A DNA stretch of 37,026 bases, from contig JAYEHK010000132.1 in the NCBI GenBank assembly GCA_034659475.1, positions 1 to 37,026 of the forward strand. The letters run 5' to 3'. Under the pieces are notes generated by a model. It worked only from the letters and a program-made list of their open reading frames with translations, was not told where the DNA came from and searched no databases. Positions 17,707 to 25,808 of this stretch are shown here, in pieces (position 1 is the first letter of the stretch; each line of letters starts with the position of its first letter). Origin of the DNA: JAYEHK01 sp034659475 (GTDB lineage Bacteria > Bacillota > Syntrophomonadia > Syntrophomonadales > Syntrophomonadaceae). The translations under genes and the position numbers were made by a program.

Positions 17707-18267
17707 TCAGTTAGAACTGTTAACCAACATCATTTGTGTGATTTTTACTGCCTTTTCCCTGGGCATTTTGGATAGAATCGGGGCAGACACATCAGTCTGC
17801 ATTGATTGTAAGATATCGACTGCATTTTCATCAGATAACGCAGCAATCAAATCAGCCGCATCCTGTGTTTTCATTTCTGCATAGTAACCTGCTATTTTTT
17901 TATAGTCCTTTGAAGGTTCCTGGGAAAGCACATCTGCCAGTTGCTGATTAAGTTGAATTATTTCTTCCTTATAATTGCTCTCTGATTCTTCATACTGAAG
18001 CTGTAACTGGTTCGACTTCTCCAATTCAGCCTCCACAGCAGACAAACGATTTCGGTTTTCTTCTAAGTCCTGTTTTAATATATCGTTTTCTTCTTGTAAT
18101 TTCTGCAGTGGATTTTGCGTAGAATCACCGATTTTTTCACCCAAAACAGGAATTACACTTAAACGCTCAGAAATATCTATAATATAAAAATAATGAAGGG
18201 CATAGAAAGAAGCAGCCAAAACTAATAAAAATCCTACTATATACAGAATTACTTTTCCTATTTTCAC
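17707..18267 (-). CDS. ylxF: YlxF/MotE-like protein (membrane anchor, coiled coil, MgtE_N domain)
   Basis: This 186-residue protein has one N-terminal transmembrane segment (about 6-28), a coiled-coil stretch (about 60-120) and a C-terminal MgtE_N-type helical domain (about 125-183). That domain includes YYAEMKTQDAADLIAALSD and ILSKMPREKAVKITQMML. Bacillus ylxF occupies the same position between fliJ and fliK. MotE of alphaproteobacteria, with the same layout, is a chaperone for the periplasmic motility protein MotC, but a matching role here is unproven. The start is a GTG preceded by GGAGATGA. Confidence 0.85.
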   Translation of the reverse strand: MKIGKVILYIVGFLLVLAASFYALHYFYIIDISERLSVIPVLGEKIGDSTQNPLQKLQEENDILKQDLEENRNRLSAVEAELEKSNQLQLQYEESESNYKEEIIQLNQQLADVLSQEPSKDYKKIAGYYAEMKTQDAADLIAALSDENAVDILQSMQTDVSAPILSKMPREKAVKITQMMLVNSSN

Positions 18268-18283
18268 CCATCGTTCATCTCCT

Positions 18284-18739
18284 TTACCTTATTTGTGTTT
18301 CTGAATGAAAGTGTCTATTGATAGCGATTTCATCCACTATTTTCTGTTCTTCTCGGTTTAATTCTATCCTATATTTCTCACATTCCTTTTCTCGCAGACG
18401 CATCAGTATTTTAGATTCACGGTTTTTTATTAACAACAAGTTTTGTGTTTCTTCCAACTGCCTGTTAGCTAAATCAAGGTCCTGTCTTCTGTCCTGCCAC
18501 AAAGACTTCAATACAGGCATGTAATTATTGAAAAGCATAACCTGTTCCAGCTTGAATAAACCTTGCATATTGGCAACCATATCCTTTTCAACAGCCTTTA
18601 TACGTTGTTCAACTTCTGCCAGCGCATCCTCACACGCCTTACAGGCAACCCTTGCCTGCTTGACCTGTTCCCTGCTCTGATTTTCTTCGATCCTGGCTAC
18701 CTTCAACTTTGTTTCTAAAGAAAACGCAAAGGGTTTCAC
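18284..18739 (-). CDS. fliJ: Flagellar export chaperone/stalk FliJ
   Basis: FliJ is an almost wholly alpha-helical, charged protein of 151 residues. It forms the stalk inside the FliI hexamer and links it to FlhA. The sequence starts KPFAFSLETKLKVARIEE and continues as one long coiled coil with heptad-like hydrophobic spacing and many Glu, Lys and Arg residues, without membrane segments. It starts at a GTG with AGGGGA upstream. It lies directly after fliI, its invariant partner. Sequence conservation in this family is low, so position carries much of the weight. Confidence 0.9.
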   Translation of the reverse strand: MKPFAFSLETKLKVARIEENQSREQVKQARVACKACEDALAEVEQRIKAVEKDMVANMQGLFKLEQVMLFNNYMPVLKSLWQDRRQDLDLANRQLEETQNLLLIKNRESKILMRLREKECEKYRIELNREEQKIVDEIAINRHFHSETQIR

Positions 18740-18754
18740 TATGTTCCCCTCCCC

Positions 18755-20071
18755 TTACACACAGCTTCTCATAAAGGTCAGTTCCTCTTCAAATACAGCT
18801 TTGTCATAAATACCCTGTCGGAGAAACTCTCTGCATCTGTCTATACGTTCGATCGCTTCGTCAACCCGAGGATTTGAGCCTTTTTTATATGCACCGATAT
18901 CAATTAAATCCTTCGCTTCTTCGTATGTTGCCAGTATTGATCGAAATCGGTTAGCATTCTGCATATGTTCACTGGCGGAGATATCTATCATGACCCTGCT
19001 GATACTATTCAACACATCAATCGCCGGGTAGACATTCATCGCTGCAATGTTACGATCTAGAATTATATGACCATCAACGATACCACGGACACAGTCTGTC
19101 ACCGGTTCATTCATGTCATCACCCTCCACCAGCACCGTATATAATCCAGTGATAGTCCCTTTTTCTGATGTCCCCGCCCGTTCCAAAAGCCTGGGCATCA
19201 TCGCAAAAACCGAAGGAGTATATCCCCTTGTAGCCGGTGGTTCTCCAATCGCCAAGCCAACCTCCCGCTGTGCTAAGGCAAAACGAGTAAGCGAATCCAT
19301 TAGAAGAAGGACATCATTGCCCTGATCTCTGAAGTATTCAGCAATGCTTGTAGCAACAAAAGCACCTTTCAATCGCACTAATGCTGGCTCATCAGATGTA
19401 GCAACAATGACAACCGAACGAGCTAATCCTTCTTCACCAAGATCTCTCTCCAAAAATTCACGCACTTCGCGACCGCGTTCGCCGATTAATGCAATGACAT
19501 TGATATCAGCAGATGTATTTCGCGCTATCATTCCCATTAGGGTACTCTTTCCGACACCACTTCCTGCCATTATCCCCATCCGCTGACCTCTGCCAACTGT
19601 TATTAAACCATCAATGGCTTTGATCCCAACCGATAAGATCTCACTTATTCGTTTTCTTTTTAATGGAGCAGGAGGTGGATTCATTACTGCGTACTGAGTC
19701 TGGCACTTGATCGGGCCCCTTCCATCAATAGGATCGCCCAGCCCATTTAGGACCCTTCCTTTCAACTGCTGTCCTACATTTACTTTTAATGTAGTACCGG
19801 AAGCGATCAGTTCACTGCCCGGGCCTATCCCCTCCAACTCGCCCAGAGGCATAAGCAAAATCCTTCTTTCCCTGAAGCCCACAACTTCGCAGGGCAACAA
19901 TGTACAAAGAGGATTGCTGGTACGCACATAGCACAGTTCCCCCAGATTTACCCGGGGCCCCTGTGCCTCCAGCGTTAATCCAATAGCCTGCGAGATCCGT
20001 CCGCGCAGTTCCAGTAGATTGGTTTTTTCTATTGCCGTCAAATACGTATTAATATTAAATTCTTTATTCAT
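18755..20071 (-). CDS. fliI: Flagellum-specific ATPase FliI
   Basis: FliI is the 438-residue export ATPase, related to F1-beta, that works with FliH and FliJ to deliver substrates to FlhA. Walker A (AGSGVGKS) is at 169-176. LIGERGREVREF follows, and the Walker B strand LLLMD is at about 255-259. The ATPase signature PSVFAMMPRLLERAG is at about 291-305. The N-terminal beta-barrel and C-terminal helical domains are present and length is normal. It overlaps the fliH stop by 8 bases. Confidence 0.97.
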   Translation of the reverse strand: MNKEFNINTYLTAIEKTNLLELRGRISQAIGLTLEAQGPRVNLGELCYVRTSNPLCTLLPCEVVGFRERRILLMPLGELEGIGPGSELIASGTTLKVNVGQQLKGRVLNGLGDPIDGRGPIKCQTQYAVMNPPPAPLKRKRISEILSVGIKAIDGLITVGRGQRMGIMAGSGVGKSTLMGMIARNTSADINVIALIGERGREVREFLERDLGEEGLARSVVIVATSDEPALVRLKGAFVATSIAEYFRDQGNDVLLLMDSLTRFALAQREVGLAIGEPPATRGYTPSVFAMMPRLLERAGTSEKGTITGLYTVLVEGDDMNEPVTDCVRGIVDGHIILDRNIAAMNVYPAIDVLNSISRVMIDISASEHMQNANRFRSILATYEEAKDLIDIGAYKKGSNPRVDEAIERIDRCREFLRQGIYDKAVFEEELTFMRSCV

Positions 20072-20885
20072 TCATACCCACTTTTATTAAACTCTCTTCT
20101 ATTTTTTCAATCCGTGATTCAATCTGTGCATCAATGTTTCCGGCATCGCTTTCCATGATACATCCACCCTGACTGATACGCCGATCAGCTTTGGCATCAA
20201 TCCTCACAACTCTACTCCCTGGATCAACTAATTCATTCATATCAATAGCATCCAGCAGTGTCTGAAGATCTTCAGGGTTTACGTACACGTCAACTATGTC
20301 CGGTTGATCCAATAACTGTATGCACTGCCTGACCACATTTACAATGACCAATGGATTTATGGTAAGTTCTGATGCAATGACTTTCTCACTTACAGCTGTA
20401 ACGAGTTGAATAATATCCCCTTCAGCGGAATGAATAATATCTGATTTCTTCTGATAAGCGTCTTCCGTTACTTTGCGGGTCTCCATCACCGTGGTTTCAC
20501 GCTCATTTTTCATCTCTTCTTCAGCCTGTTTAATGCCGTCCTCATGGCCTTGGGTTCTTGCTTCTTCTCTTGTTTTTTCTGCCTGCTTATAAACTTCAGC
20601 TTTTAGTAAATCGGCTTCTTCCTGTGCATTTCCAATAATGAACCTAGCTTCGCTTCTTGCCTTTTCCAGAAGCTCGACAACCACCTGTTGTGTTTCTTCC
20701 ATAATCTTTTGGCTTTCTATTTTTAACATTTCAAGTTCATCAGGTTCTTCAATGTTATCAGCAACACTGTTTAAGGAATCCATTGGATTTTGGTTCTCGC
20801 AGCAAACAGCTTCAAACGAGTTCAAAACCAATGGAGAAGATAAAACCAAATCGGAGTTTTTAATCACCCTAGACAACGATTTCAT
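20064..20885 (-). CDS. fliH: Flagellar assembly protein FliH
   Basis: FliH regulates FliI and docks it to the switch complex. The 273-residue protein has a variable N-terminus, a long charged coiled coil (about 50-150) with repeated Glu/Ala/Arg heptads, and a C-terminal V-ATPase E-subunit-like domain (about 155-270). That domain ends with the typical RISQGGCIMESDAGNIDAQIESRIEKIEESL. The start ATG lies 17 bases inside the end of fliG, preceded by a purine-rich GGAGGGGGAG site, so it is coupled to fliG. Confidence 0.93.
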   Translation of the reverse strand: MKSLSRVIKNSDLVLSSPLVLNSFEAVCCENQNPMDSLNSVADNIEEPDELEMLKIESQKIMEETQQVVVELLEKARSEARFIIGNAQEEADLLKAEVYKQAEKTREEARTQGHEDGIKQAEEEMKNERETTVMETRKVTEDAYQKKSDIIHSAEGDIIQLVTAVSEKVIASELTINPLVIVNVVRQCIQLLDQPDIVDVYVNPEDLQTLLDAIDMNELVDPGSRVVRIDAKADRRISQGGCIMESDAGNIDAQIESRIEKIEESLIKVGMNE

Positions 20886-21879
20886 CTCCCCCTCCTCGTC
20901 CTACTACAATTTCACCAGTCTCTTCCAACCGGCGAATGATGTTGACAATTCGTTGCTGTGAATCTTCCACATCACGTAGTCGAACCGGTCCCATAAATTC
21001 TATATCCTCACGCAATAAATCAGCAGCCCGGCCAGACATATTGGAAAATATCTTCTGTGACACTTCCGGCGATGCCCCTTTTAAAGCCAGCGCAAGATCC
21101 TGTGATTCGACTTCCCGTAAAACCCGTTGCACCGATCGATCATCAATCATAACAATATCCTCAAACACAAACATCAATTTTTTGATGTTTTCAGCAAGCT
21201 CTGGATCCTGAACCTCCAGGGCCTCCATAATCGTTTTTTCAGTTGCCCTGTCAACCCGGTTGAGAATATCAACAACCGACTTAACCCCACCTGCTGCCTT
21301 CATTTCCGTAGGTGCCACAGACGAAAGTTTTCGTTCCAGAACCCGTTCCACTTCTTTAATAACTTCAGGAGAAGTTGTATCCATAATTGCTATCCGCTTA
21401 GCAATCTCTGCCTGCCGATCAGGAGGCAGAGCAGAAAGGATAATAGAGGATTTCTCAGCCTCAAGATAAGCCAGAATTAGAGCAATCGTTTGCGGATGCT
21501 CTGACTGAATAAAACTTAATAGCTGGGCTGGTTCCGTTTTTCGCGTAAAATCAAAAGGCCTCACCTGTAAGGAAGCCGATATTCTGCCAATAATCTCTAC
21601 GGTCTTTTCTTCTCCATAGGCCCTTTCTAAAACCTCTCGTGCATACTCAATGCCCCCCTGTCCAATAAACTGACTGGCCAAACACATTTCAAAAAACTCA
21701 CGAAAGAGATCATCCCTTTTATCTGTAGATACTTTTCTCATATTAGCAATTTCCAGGGTTAACTGTTCGATCTCCTCATCATTCATATGTTTAAATATTT
21801 GAGCAGATTTTTCCGGTCCCAGAAACACCAAAAGATTTGCTGCCTTTTGCCGGCCTTTCATACTTTTCGTTACAGCCAT
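20869..21879 (-). CDS. fliG: Flagellar motor switch protein FliG
   Basis: FliG is the rotor protein that contacts the stators and links the MS ring (FliF) to FliM. The protein is 336 residues from the ATG at 21879, which has an AGAGGTGAT site; an upstream in-frame start at 21900 overlaps fliF and is unlikely. The N-terminal FliF-binding domain has AANLLVFLGPEKSAQIFKHM. The middle domain includes HPQTIALILAYL, typical of the FliM-binding EHPQ patch. The C-terminal charged torque helix has VLREVESQDLALALKGA and FSNMSGRAADLLREDIEFMG. All three domains are intact. Confidence 0.96.
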   Translation of the reverse strand: MAVTKSMKGRQKAANLLVFLGPEKSAQIFKHMNDEEIEQLTLEIANMRKVSTDKRDDLFREFFEMCLASQFIGQGGIEYAREVLERAYGEEKTVEIIGRISASLQVRPFDFTRKTEPAQLLSFIQSEHPQTIALILAYLEAEKSSIILSALPPDRQAEIAKRIAIMDTTSPEVIKEVERVLERKLSSVAPTEMKAAGGVKSVVDILNRVDRATEKTIMEALEVQDPELAENIKKLMFVFEDIVMIDDRSVQRVLREVESQDLALALKGASPEVSQKIFSNMSGRAADLLREDIEFMGPVRLRDVEDSQQRIVNIIRRLEETGEIVVGRGGGDEIVV

Positions 21880-21889
21880 ATTATCACCT

Positions 21890-23500
21890 CTAATCTTCAA
21901 GCAACCAGGTTCTTATCACCTGGGCAGCTGATTCAGGATTTTCCTCAATCACTTTGTCTATCTCTGCCTTAATTTTTTGTTTTTCTTTTTCTTCAGGGGT
22001 AAGGTTCTTCTCGAATAGATCTTCAATACTGATTTCATCATTTACAACGGCTTCAAATTCAGCCTTTTCCATTTCCTCGTGCAGAATCTGCTCTTCCTTT
22101 TTCTTACGCCTTCCTACAATTAAAATAATTGCAAGAACAAATAGCAATAGCCCTGCAACAACACCCGCCACCTCTAGAGGAGACCCTAACAATTTTGTTA
22201 TCGCTGCCTGTTGTGGTGCTACAGGTTCCGGCTCAGAATAAAAATCAATAAAAGCAACTGAAATCTGTTTTTCAATTGAAATCTGTTTTTCCTCTGAGTC
22301 TTTTAACCCTACAGCTGTAGCAACAATACTTCGTACTTTCTCTTCATCCATGTTCGAATCAGCAGTTCCTGACTTATTCACTAATACAGAAACTGTAAGA
22401 TGCTCGTAGTCAATTTTTCCCACTTCATACTGGGTAAAGGTTTGAGTTTTGTTGATCTCATAATTTCTCGTTTTATCACTTCTTTCGTAACTCGACGTGC
22501 TTTCTCCGGTATCAGTCTCAGCATATTGCGGAACATTAGCATCAATCCCATCTACTCCGCCTGACGTTGAATCCTGATTTGCACCTGATTCAGAAACTAC
22601 ATGTTCATTACGGACAAAAGGACCTTCTGGGTCATGCGTGTATTCTTCAGCGGTTTCTTCCTGTTGATCAAAAATTAAATCCGCACTTACCCGAACCACA
22701 GCATGATCTTTTCCCAGCGTCTTATCCAACATCGTCTGTATTGTCGCTGCTTTTTCCTTTTCAAACTGACTTTTCATCGCCAGTTGGCTCTGAACCAAAT
22801 TTGTTGTTTGTGAAGAAGCATCCCCAACATTATCGGTAAGAAGATTACCGTTATGATCTACAATCACAACATCTTCCGGAGATAAGCTTTCAATCGAATT
22901 AGCGATAAGATTTATGATTCCCTGAACTTCTTTGGAGGATAAGCCCTCCCCATTACTCGTTGTGATGGCTACAGCTGCACTGGGTTTTTCCTCTTCGTCA
23001 GAAAACAGTGTCTTTTCAGGCAAAACCAGATGCACCCTTGCCGACTTCACATCCTCCAGACTCTGAATTGTTCGGGCTAATTCTCCCTGGAGAGCAATCT
23101 GATACTTTACCTTTTTATCCGTCTGCGTTTCCCCAAATTTATTCTCCTGAAATAGTTCAAAACCCGATTCTCCCCGGGGCAAATTTTCACCCGCCAGTAT
23201 TAAACGAGTACGATATTTAACCGCCGGATCAACCAAAATGGATTTACCATTATTGTCCAACCGATAATCGATTTTTCCTTCTTCTAGTTTTTCTACAATC
23301 GCTTGGGCATCCTTTGAGCCGAGGTCACTATATAGAACTTCATAGGCTCTCGAATGGTTGCTACTAACAAAGATAACCAGAGCAATGATCAAAAAAAGTC
23401 CCCCTGCTCCGATTAATAGTTTCTGGGTTAAACCTATTTGGTTCCATGTTTCAACAATTTTTGTAGCCTGTTGCTTCAGTTTTTCCCGCAAGTTGTTCAT
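21890..23500 (-). CDS. fliF: Flagellar MS-ring protein FliF
   Basis: FliF forms the membrane ring on which the flagellum is built. The protein is 536 residues from the ATG at 23500, which has GGGGAG seven bases upstream; the upstream TTG at 23515 contains that site and is rejected. A first transmembrane helix lies at about 28-48 and a second at about 445-465. Between them are the ring-building motifs, including LYSDLGSKDAQAIVEKL and SLEDVKSARVHLVLPE. The acidic cytosolic C-terminal tail ending QVIRTWLLED is the FliG-binding peptide. Confidence 0.96.
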   Translation of the reverse strand: MNNLREKLKQQATKIVETWNQIGLTQKLLIGAGGLFLIIALVIFVSSNHSRAYEVLYSDLGSKDAQAIVEKLEEGKIDYRLDNNGKSILVDPAVKYRTRLILAGENLPRGESGFELFQENKFGETQTDKKVKYQIALQGELARTIQSLEDVKSARVHLVLPEKTLFSDEEEKPSAAVAITTSNGEGLSSKEVQGIINLIANSIESLSPEDVVIVDHNGNLLTDNVGDASSQTTNLVQSQLAMKSQFEKEKAATIQTMLDKTLGKDHAVVRVSADLIFDQQEETAEEYTHDPEGPFVRNEHVVSESGANQDSTSGGVDGIDANVPQYAETDTGESTSSYERSDKTRNYEINKTQTFTQYEVGKIDYEHLTVSVLVNKSGTADSNMDEEKVRSIVATAVGLKDSEEKQISIEKQISVAFIDFYSEPEPVAPQQAAITKLLGSPLEVAGVVAGLLLFVLAIILIVGRRKKKEEQILHEEMEKAEFEAVVNDEISIEDLFEKNLTPEEKEKQKIKAEIDKVIEENPESAAQVIRTWLLED

Positions 23501-23523
23501 TGTGTTACTCCCCAAACCAGAAT

Positions 23524-23832
23524 TTAGACTTGCATACGCATGATTTCCTGATAAGCTTCAACAATTCTATTGCGAATCTCAACCGTTAATTGCAGCGCAA
23601 GGTTCGCTTTCTCATAAGCAATAAATGTATTATGAAGATATCCTTCGCCGATCGCTAACCCTTCAGCCTGCGTAGATGCATTCTTTTGTAATTGATCGAC
23701 CTCTCCCATAGCTCCTTTTAAATAATTCAAAAAAGAAGATGTATCATTTCCTATAGAACTGCCATGATCTTCTTTAAGACTTTCTTTCAGTTTTTCAATA
23801 CTCTGTCCTGCGCCTAACTGTTCCAGTTTCAT
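23524..23832 (-). CDS. fliE: Flagellar hook-basal body complex protein FliE
   Basis: FliE is a 102-residue adaptor joining the MS ring to the rod. The C-terminal half has the family pattern QAEGLAIGEGYLHNTFIAYEKANLALQLTVEIRNRIVEAYQEIMRMQV, quoted here only as a guide to residues 55-102. The SFLNYLKGAMGEVDQLQ stretch precedes it. It has no signal peptide, as expected of a substrate exported early through the flagellar apparatus. It lies between flgC and fliF in the conserved order. Confidence 0.95.
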   Translation of the reverse strand: MKLEQLGAGQSIEKLKESLKEDHGSSIGNDTSSFLNYLKGAMGEVDQLQKNASTQAEGLAIGEGYLHNTFIAYEKANLALQLTVEIRNRIVEAYQEIMRMQV

Positions 23833-23844
23833 TCAACTTGACTC

Positions 23845-24303
23845 CTATCTTCCTAACTGCAGTGCCCTCATAGCCATTGCTTTAGAGGATTCAATAACTT
23901 TGCTATTTGCTTCATAAGCTCTGCTGCTAGCAATCATATTTATCATCTCTTCAACAACATTTACATTCGGGTAGGATGCGTACCCCTTTTCGTCTGCATC
24001 AGGATGCGAAGGATCATATACTTTTCGAAAAGGTGCTTCATTATCGTCCAAAGATCGAATTTCCTTCACCCTCACACCAGCAGTCGTCGTCTGTATTTTC
24101 CTATTCAGGACTTCTGAAAAATCATGCCCGGGTTCCATCTTTCCCCTGGCCTCAAAGACAACCACCTGGCGACGATAGGGTCCTTTCCCTTCGCTGGTTC
24201 GTGTACTTTCTACATTGGCCATGTTGCTGGCAATACTGTCCATTTTCAATCTTTGAGCAGTCATCCCAGAGGCACTCACGTCAATACTATTCAAAAAACG
24301 CAT
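23845..24303 (-). CDS. flgC: Flagellar proximal rod protein FlgC
   Basis: FlgC is a 152-residue proximal rod subunit. The N-terminal axial-protein motif appears as LNSIDVSASGMTAQRLKMDSIASNMANVEST. The C-terminal half has GYASYPNVNVVEEMINMIASSRAYEAN and a final helix MAMRALQLGR. (Stretches are cited only to locate residues 4-34 and 106-152.) It starts three bases after the stop of flgB. Length and both terminal helices are normal. Confidence 0.96.
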   Translation of the reverse strand: MRFLNSIDVSASGMTAQRLKMDSIASNMANVESTRTSEGKGPYRRQVVVFEARGKMEPGHDFSEVLNRKIQTTTAGVRVKEIRSLDDNEAPFRKVYDPSHPDADEKGYASYPNVNVVEEMINMIASSRAYEANSKVIESSKAMAMRALQLGR

Positions 24304-24306
24304 ATG

Positions 24307-24732
24307 CTAACTCCTCCCGGTAATCGCCATTCTTAACAGACGAATTTCGTTGTCGAGGCTCTGTTCCATCGTATCGTAATATACCTTGTTTTTAACTAAT
24401 TCAGCCATTTCAACATCAATATCCACGTTATTACCATCATTCCTAAAACTAGAATCTCCAACTTCAACTAACTCAGGTTCAACTTCTAGGATTTTACTAC
24501 TATTACCCATGGTGTCAGATTTTTGGTAATCATTCGATTTTAATGTATCATAATTTGTAGTTTTTTCTAAGACTTTTCTCAGTTTTTCTTCGAAAATAAC
24601 TTCACTTCTTTTAAAGCCAGGCGTATTTACATTTGCGATGTTGTTAGCAATCACTTCGTTTCTTAGCATAGATGCATCCATCGATCGACTGAGCACTTGA
24701 AAATGGATTGAATTGAAAACTTTTCCTAACAT
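24307..24732 (-). CDS. flgB: Flagellar proximal rod protein FlgB
   Basis: FlgB is a 141-residue proximal rod subunit and the first gene of the fla/che operon. The N-terminus carries NEVIANNIANVNTPGFKRSE, the axial-protein signature, and the C-terminus has the matching helix with YDTMEQSLDNEIRLLRMAI. A GAGGTGAT site precedes the ATG. Upstream is a 280-base gap to codY containing a terminator and a structured leader, so a promoter for the operon is expected there. Confidence 0.96.
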   Translation of the reverse strand: MLGKVFNSIHFQVLSRSMDASMLRNEVIANNIANVNTPGFKRSEVIFEEKLRKVLEKTTNYDTLKSNDYQKSDTMGNSSKILEVEPELVEVGDSSFRNDGNNVDIDVEMAELVKNKVYYDTMEQSLDNEIRLLRMAITGRS

Positions 24733-24942
24733 TTCATCACCTCACTATGATTGTTTAAATTTTCTAGTTCATCTCTCAAAATCCCTTTATTTTTTTGTTA
24801 CTCACAATATTAATTTGTAAGAAGATTTTGTATAATGATAAATGCTGGATAAATATTGAAAGCTCATCACATCCTATTCAATTTCTAGGTCTTGGTTCCA
24901 CCGCGAAAAGTACTTTTTCAGTGGGATCATCTTATAATTAAT
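24733..24942 (-). promoter_or_regulatory. Putative structured leader/promoter region of the fla/che operon
   Basis: About 210 bases between the codY terminator and flgB hold no ORF. Two inverted repeats are visible: 24855-24882 (ATTGAA/TTCAAT) and 24898-24924 (CCAC/GTGG enclosing GAAAA/TTTTC). No convincing sigma-A promoter stands out; TTGAAT with an 18-base spacer to AATATT is the best I see and is weak. I recognise no known riboswitch class: the c-di-GMP-I, c-di-GMP-II, SAM and T-box cores are absent. An AATTTTC-type half of a CodY box lies between the repeats and flgB (near 24759-24765). Confidence 0.35.
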
Positions 24943-25002
24943 GAATGCCAAACAAAAACAAGCTAACCAGATTATGGTTAGCTTGTTTTTGTTTGGCATT
25001 CA
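24942..25002 (-). terminator. Long perfect hairpin terminator after codY (bidirectional)
   Basis: A 27-base perfect inverted repeat with a seven-base loop starts 11 bases after the codY stop. Its inner core (AAGCTAACC/GGTTAGCTT) is followed by a T-rich run in the transcribed sense and preceded by the matching A-rich run, so it can terminate from both directions. It separates the housekeeping run from the fla/che operon. Confidence 0.85.
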
Positions 25003-25013
25003 CCGGTTAATTG

Positions 25014-25802
25014 CTATTTTCGTAGTTCTGCAAAAATATAATCGTTTAAAACTTTTATGTAGGTCCCCTTCATTCCAAGAGATCTTGACTCAATAACACC
25101 TGCACTTTCAAATTTTCTTAATGCAGACACAATGACAGACCTGGTTATGCCAACTTTATCGGCAATTCGACTAGCAACCAACAGCCCTTCGGTTCCATCT
25201 AATTCAGCCATGATGTGTTCGATGGCTTCTTTTTCAGAATAAGATAGAGTTGCCAGGGCTATTTGGACAGAGGCTTTTTTTCGTGCATCTTCTTCGATCC
25301 GTTCCGCTCTCATTCTCATTACTTCATTCGCAACCACAATCGTCCCGTATTCACCTAATACAATATCCTCATCAGTAAACAATTCTTTTTCTCTACTAAG
25401 AATTAACGTTCCAATTCTTCTTGCTCCTCCGAACACAGGACTAATGACCCATACGCGCGTGGAACAATCACATGTCGTGTCCTGCATATTGAACATACAT
25501 TTACGGCCATCCTCAAGAAGGATATTCATCTTTGTTTCCTGAATATTAATAAGTTCCTGATTAAAACTCTCGGGAAACCTTTCTGCATGACTGACTAATC
25601 GATCGATTTCCATGCAATGGGCACCATCCGTAAATGAATATCCAATAATATGACCCCTTCTACCCACGATAAACACACTACATTCAAGATTGTCTGACAT
25701 AACATCGGCCATTTCAAAAAAATCCACCGGGTTACCAGTAATTTTTTGTAAGATTCGGTTGATTGACCTGGACTTTTCCAGCAGTGTTTTTCCCAAATCC
25801 AT
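25014..25802 (-). CDS. codY: GTP- and BCAA-sensing global repressor CodY
   Basis: CodY is a pleiotropic regulator that binds branched-chain amino acids and, in many species, GTP, and represses adaptive genes in rich medium. The 262-residue protein has an N-terminal GAF domain (about 1-155) with the SVFIVGRRGHIIGY stretch, and a C-terminal winged helix (about 190-260). The recognition segment there is ASRIADKVGITRSVIVSALR. In Bacillus CodY directly represses the fla/che promoter just downstream, so the adjacency is meaningful. The start is an ATG six bases after hslU. Length matches the family (~260). Confidence 0.96.
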   Translation of the reverse strand: MDLGKTLLEKSRSINRILQKITGNPVDFFEMADVMSDNLECSVFIVGRRGHIIGYSFTDGAHCMEIDRLVSHAERFPESFNQELINIQETKMNILLEDGRKCMFNMQDTTCDCSTRVWVISPVFGGARRIGTLILSREKELFTDEDIVLGEYGTIVVANEVMRMRAERIEEDARKKASVQIALATLSYSEKEAIEHIMAELDGTEGLLVASRIADKVGITRSVIVSALRKFESAGVIESRSLGMKGTYIKVLNDYIFAELRK

Positions 25803-25808
25803 TACCCC

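Noticed and set aside
24890..24910. T-box-like word (GGTTCCACCGCG) in the leader
   Set aside because: The T-box core is GGTGGNACCGCG; here the strand and the order of bases do not match, there is no specifier stem, and the downstream gene is not an aminoacyl-tRNA or amino-acid gene.
1..25802. A novel system hidden in the flagellar or housekeeping block
   Set aside because: Every gene there is a recognised member of a conserved family in the usual order; only the PilZ gene, the flgE hairpins and the leader are out of the ordinary.
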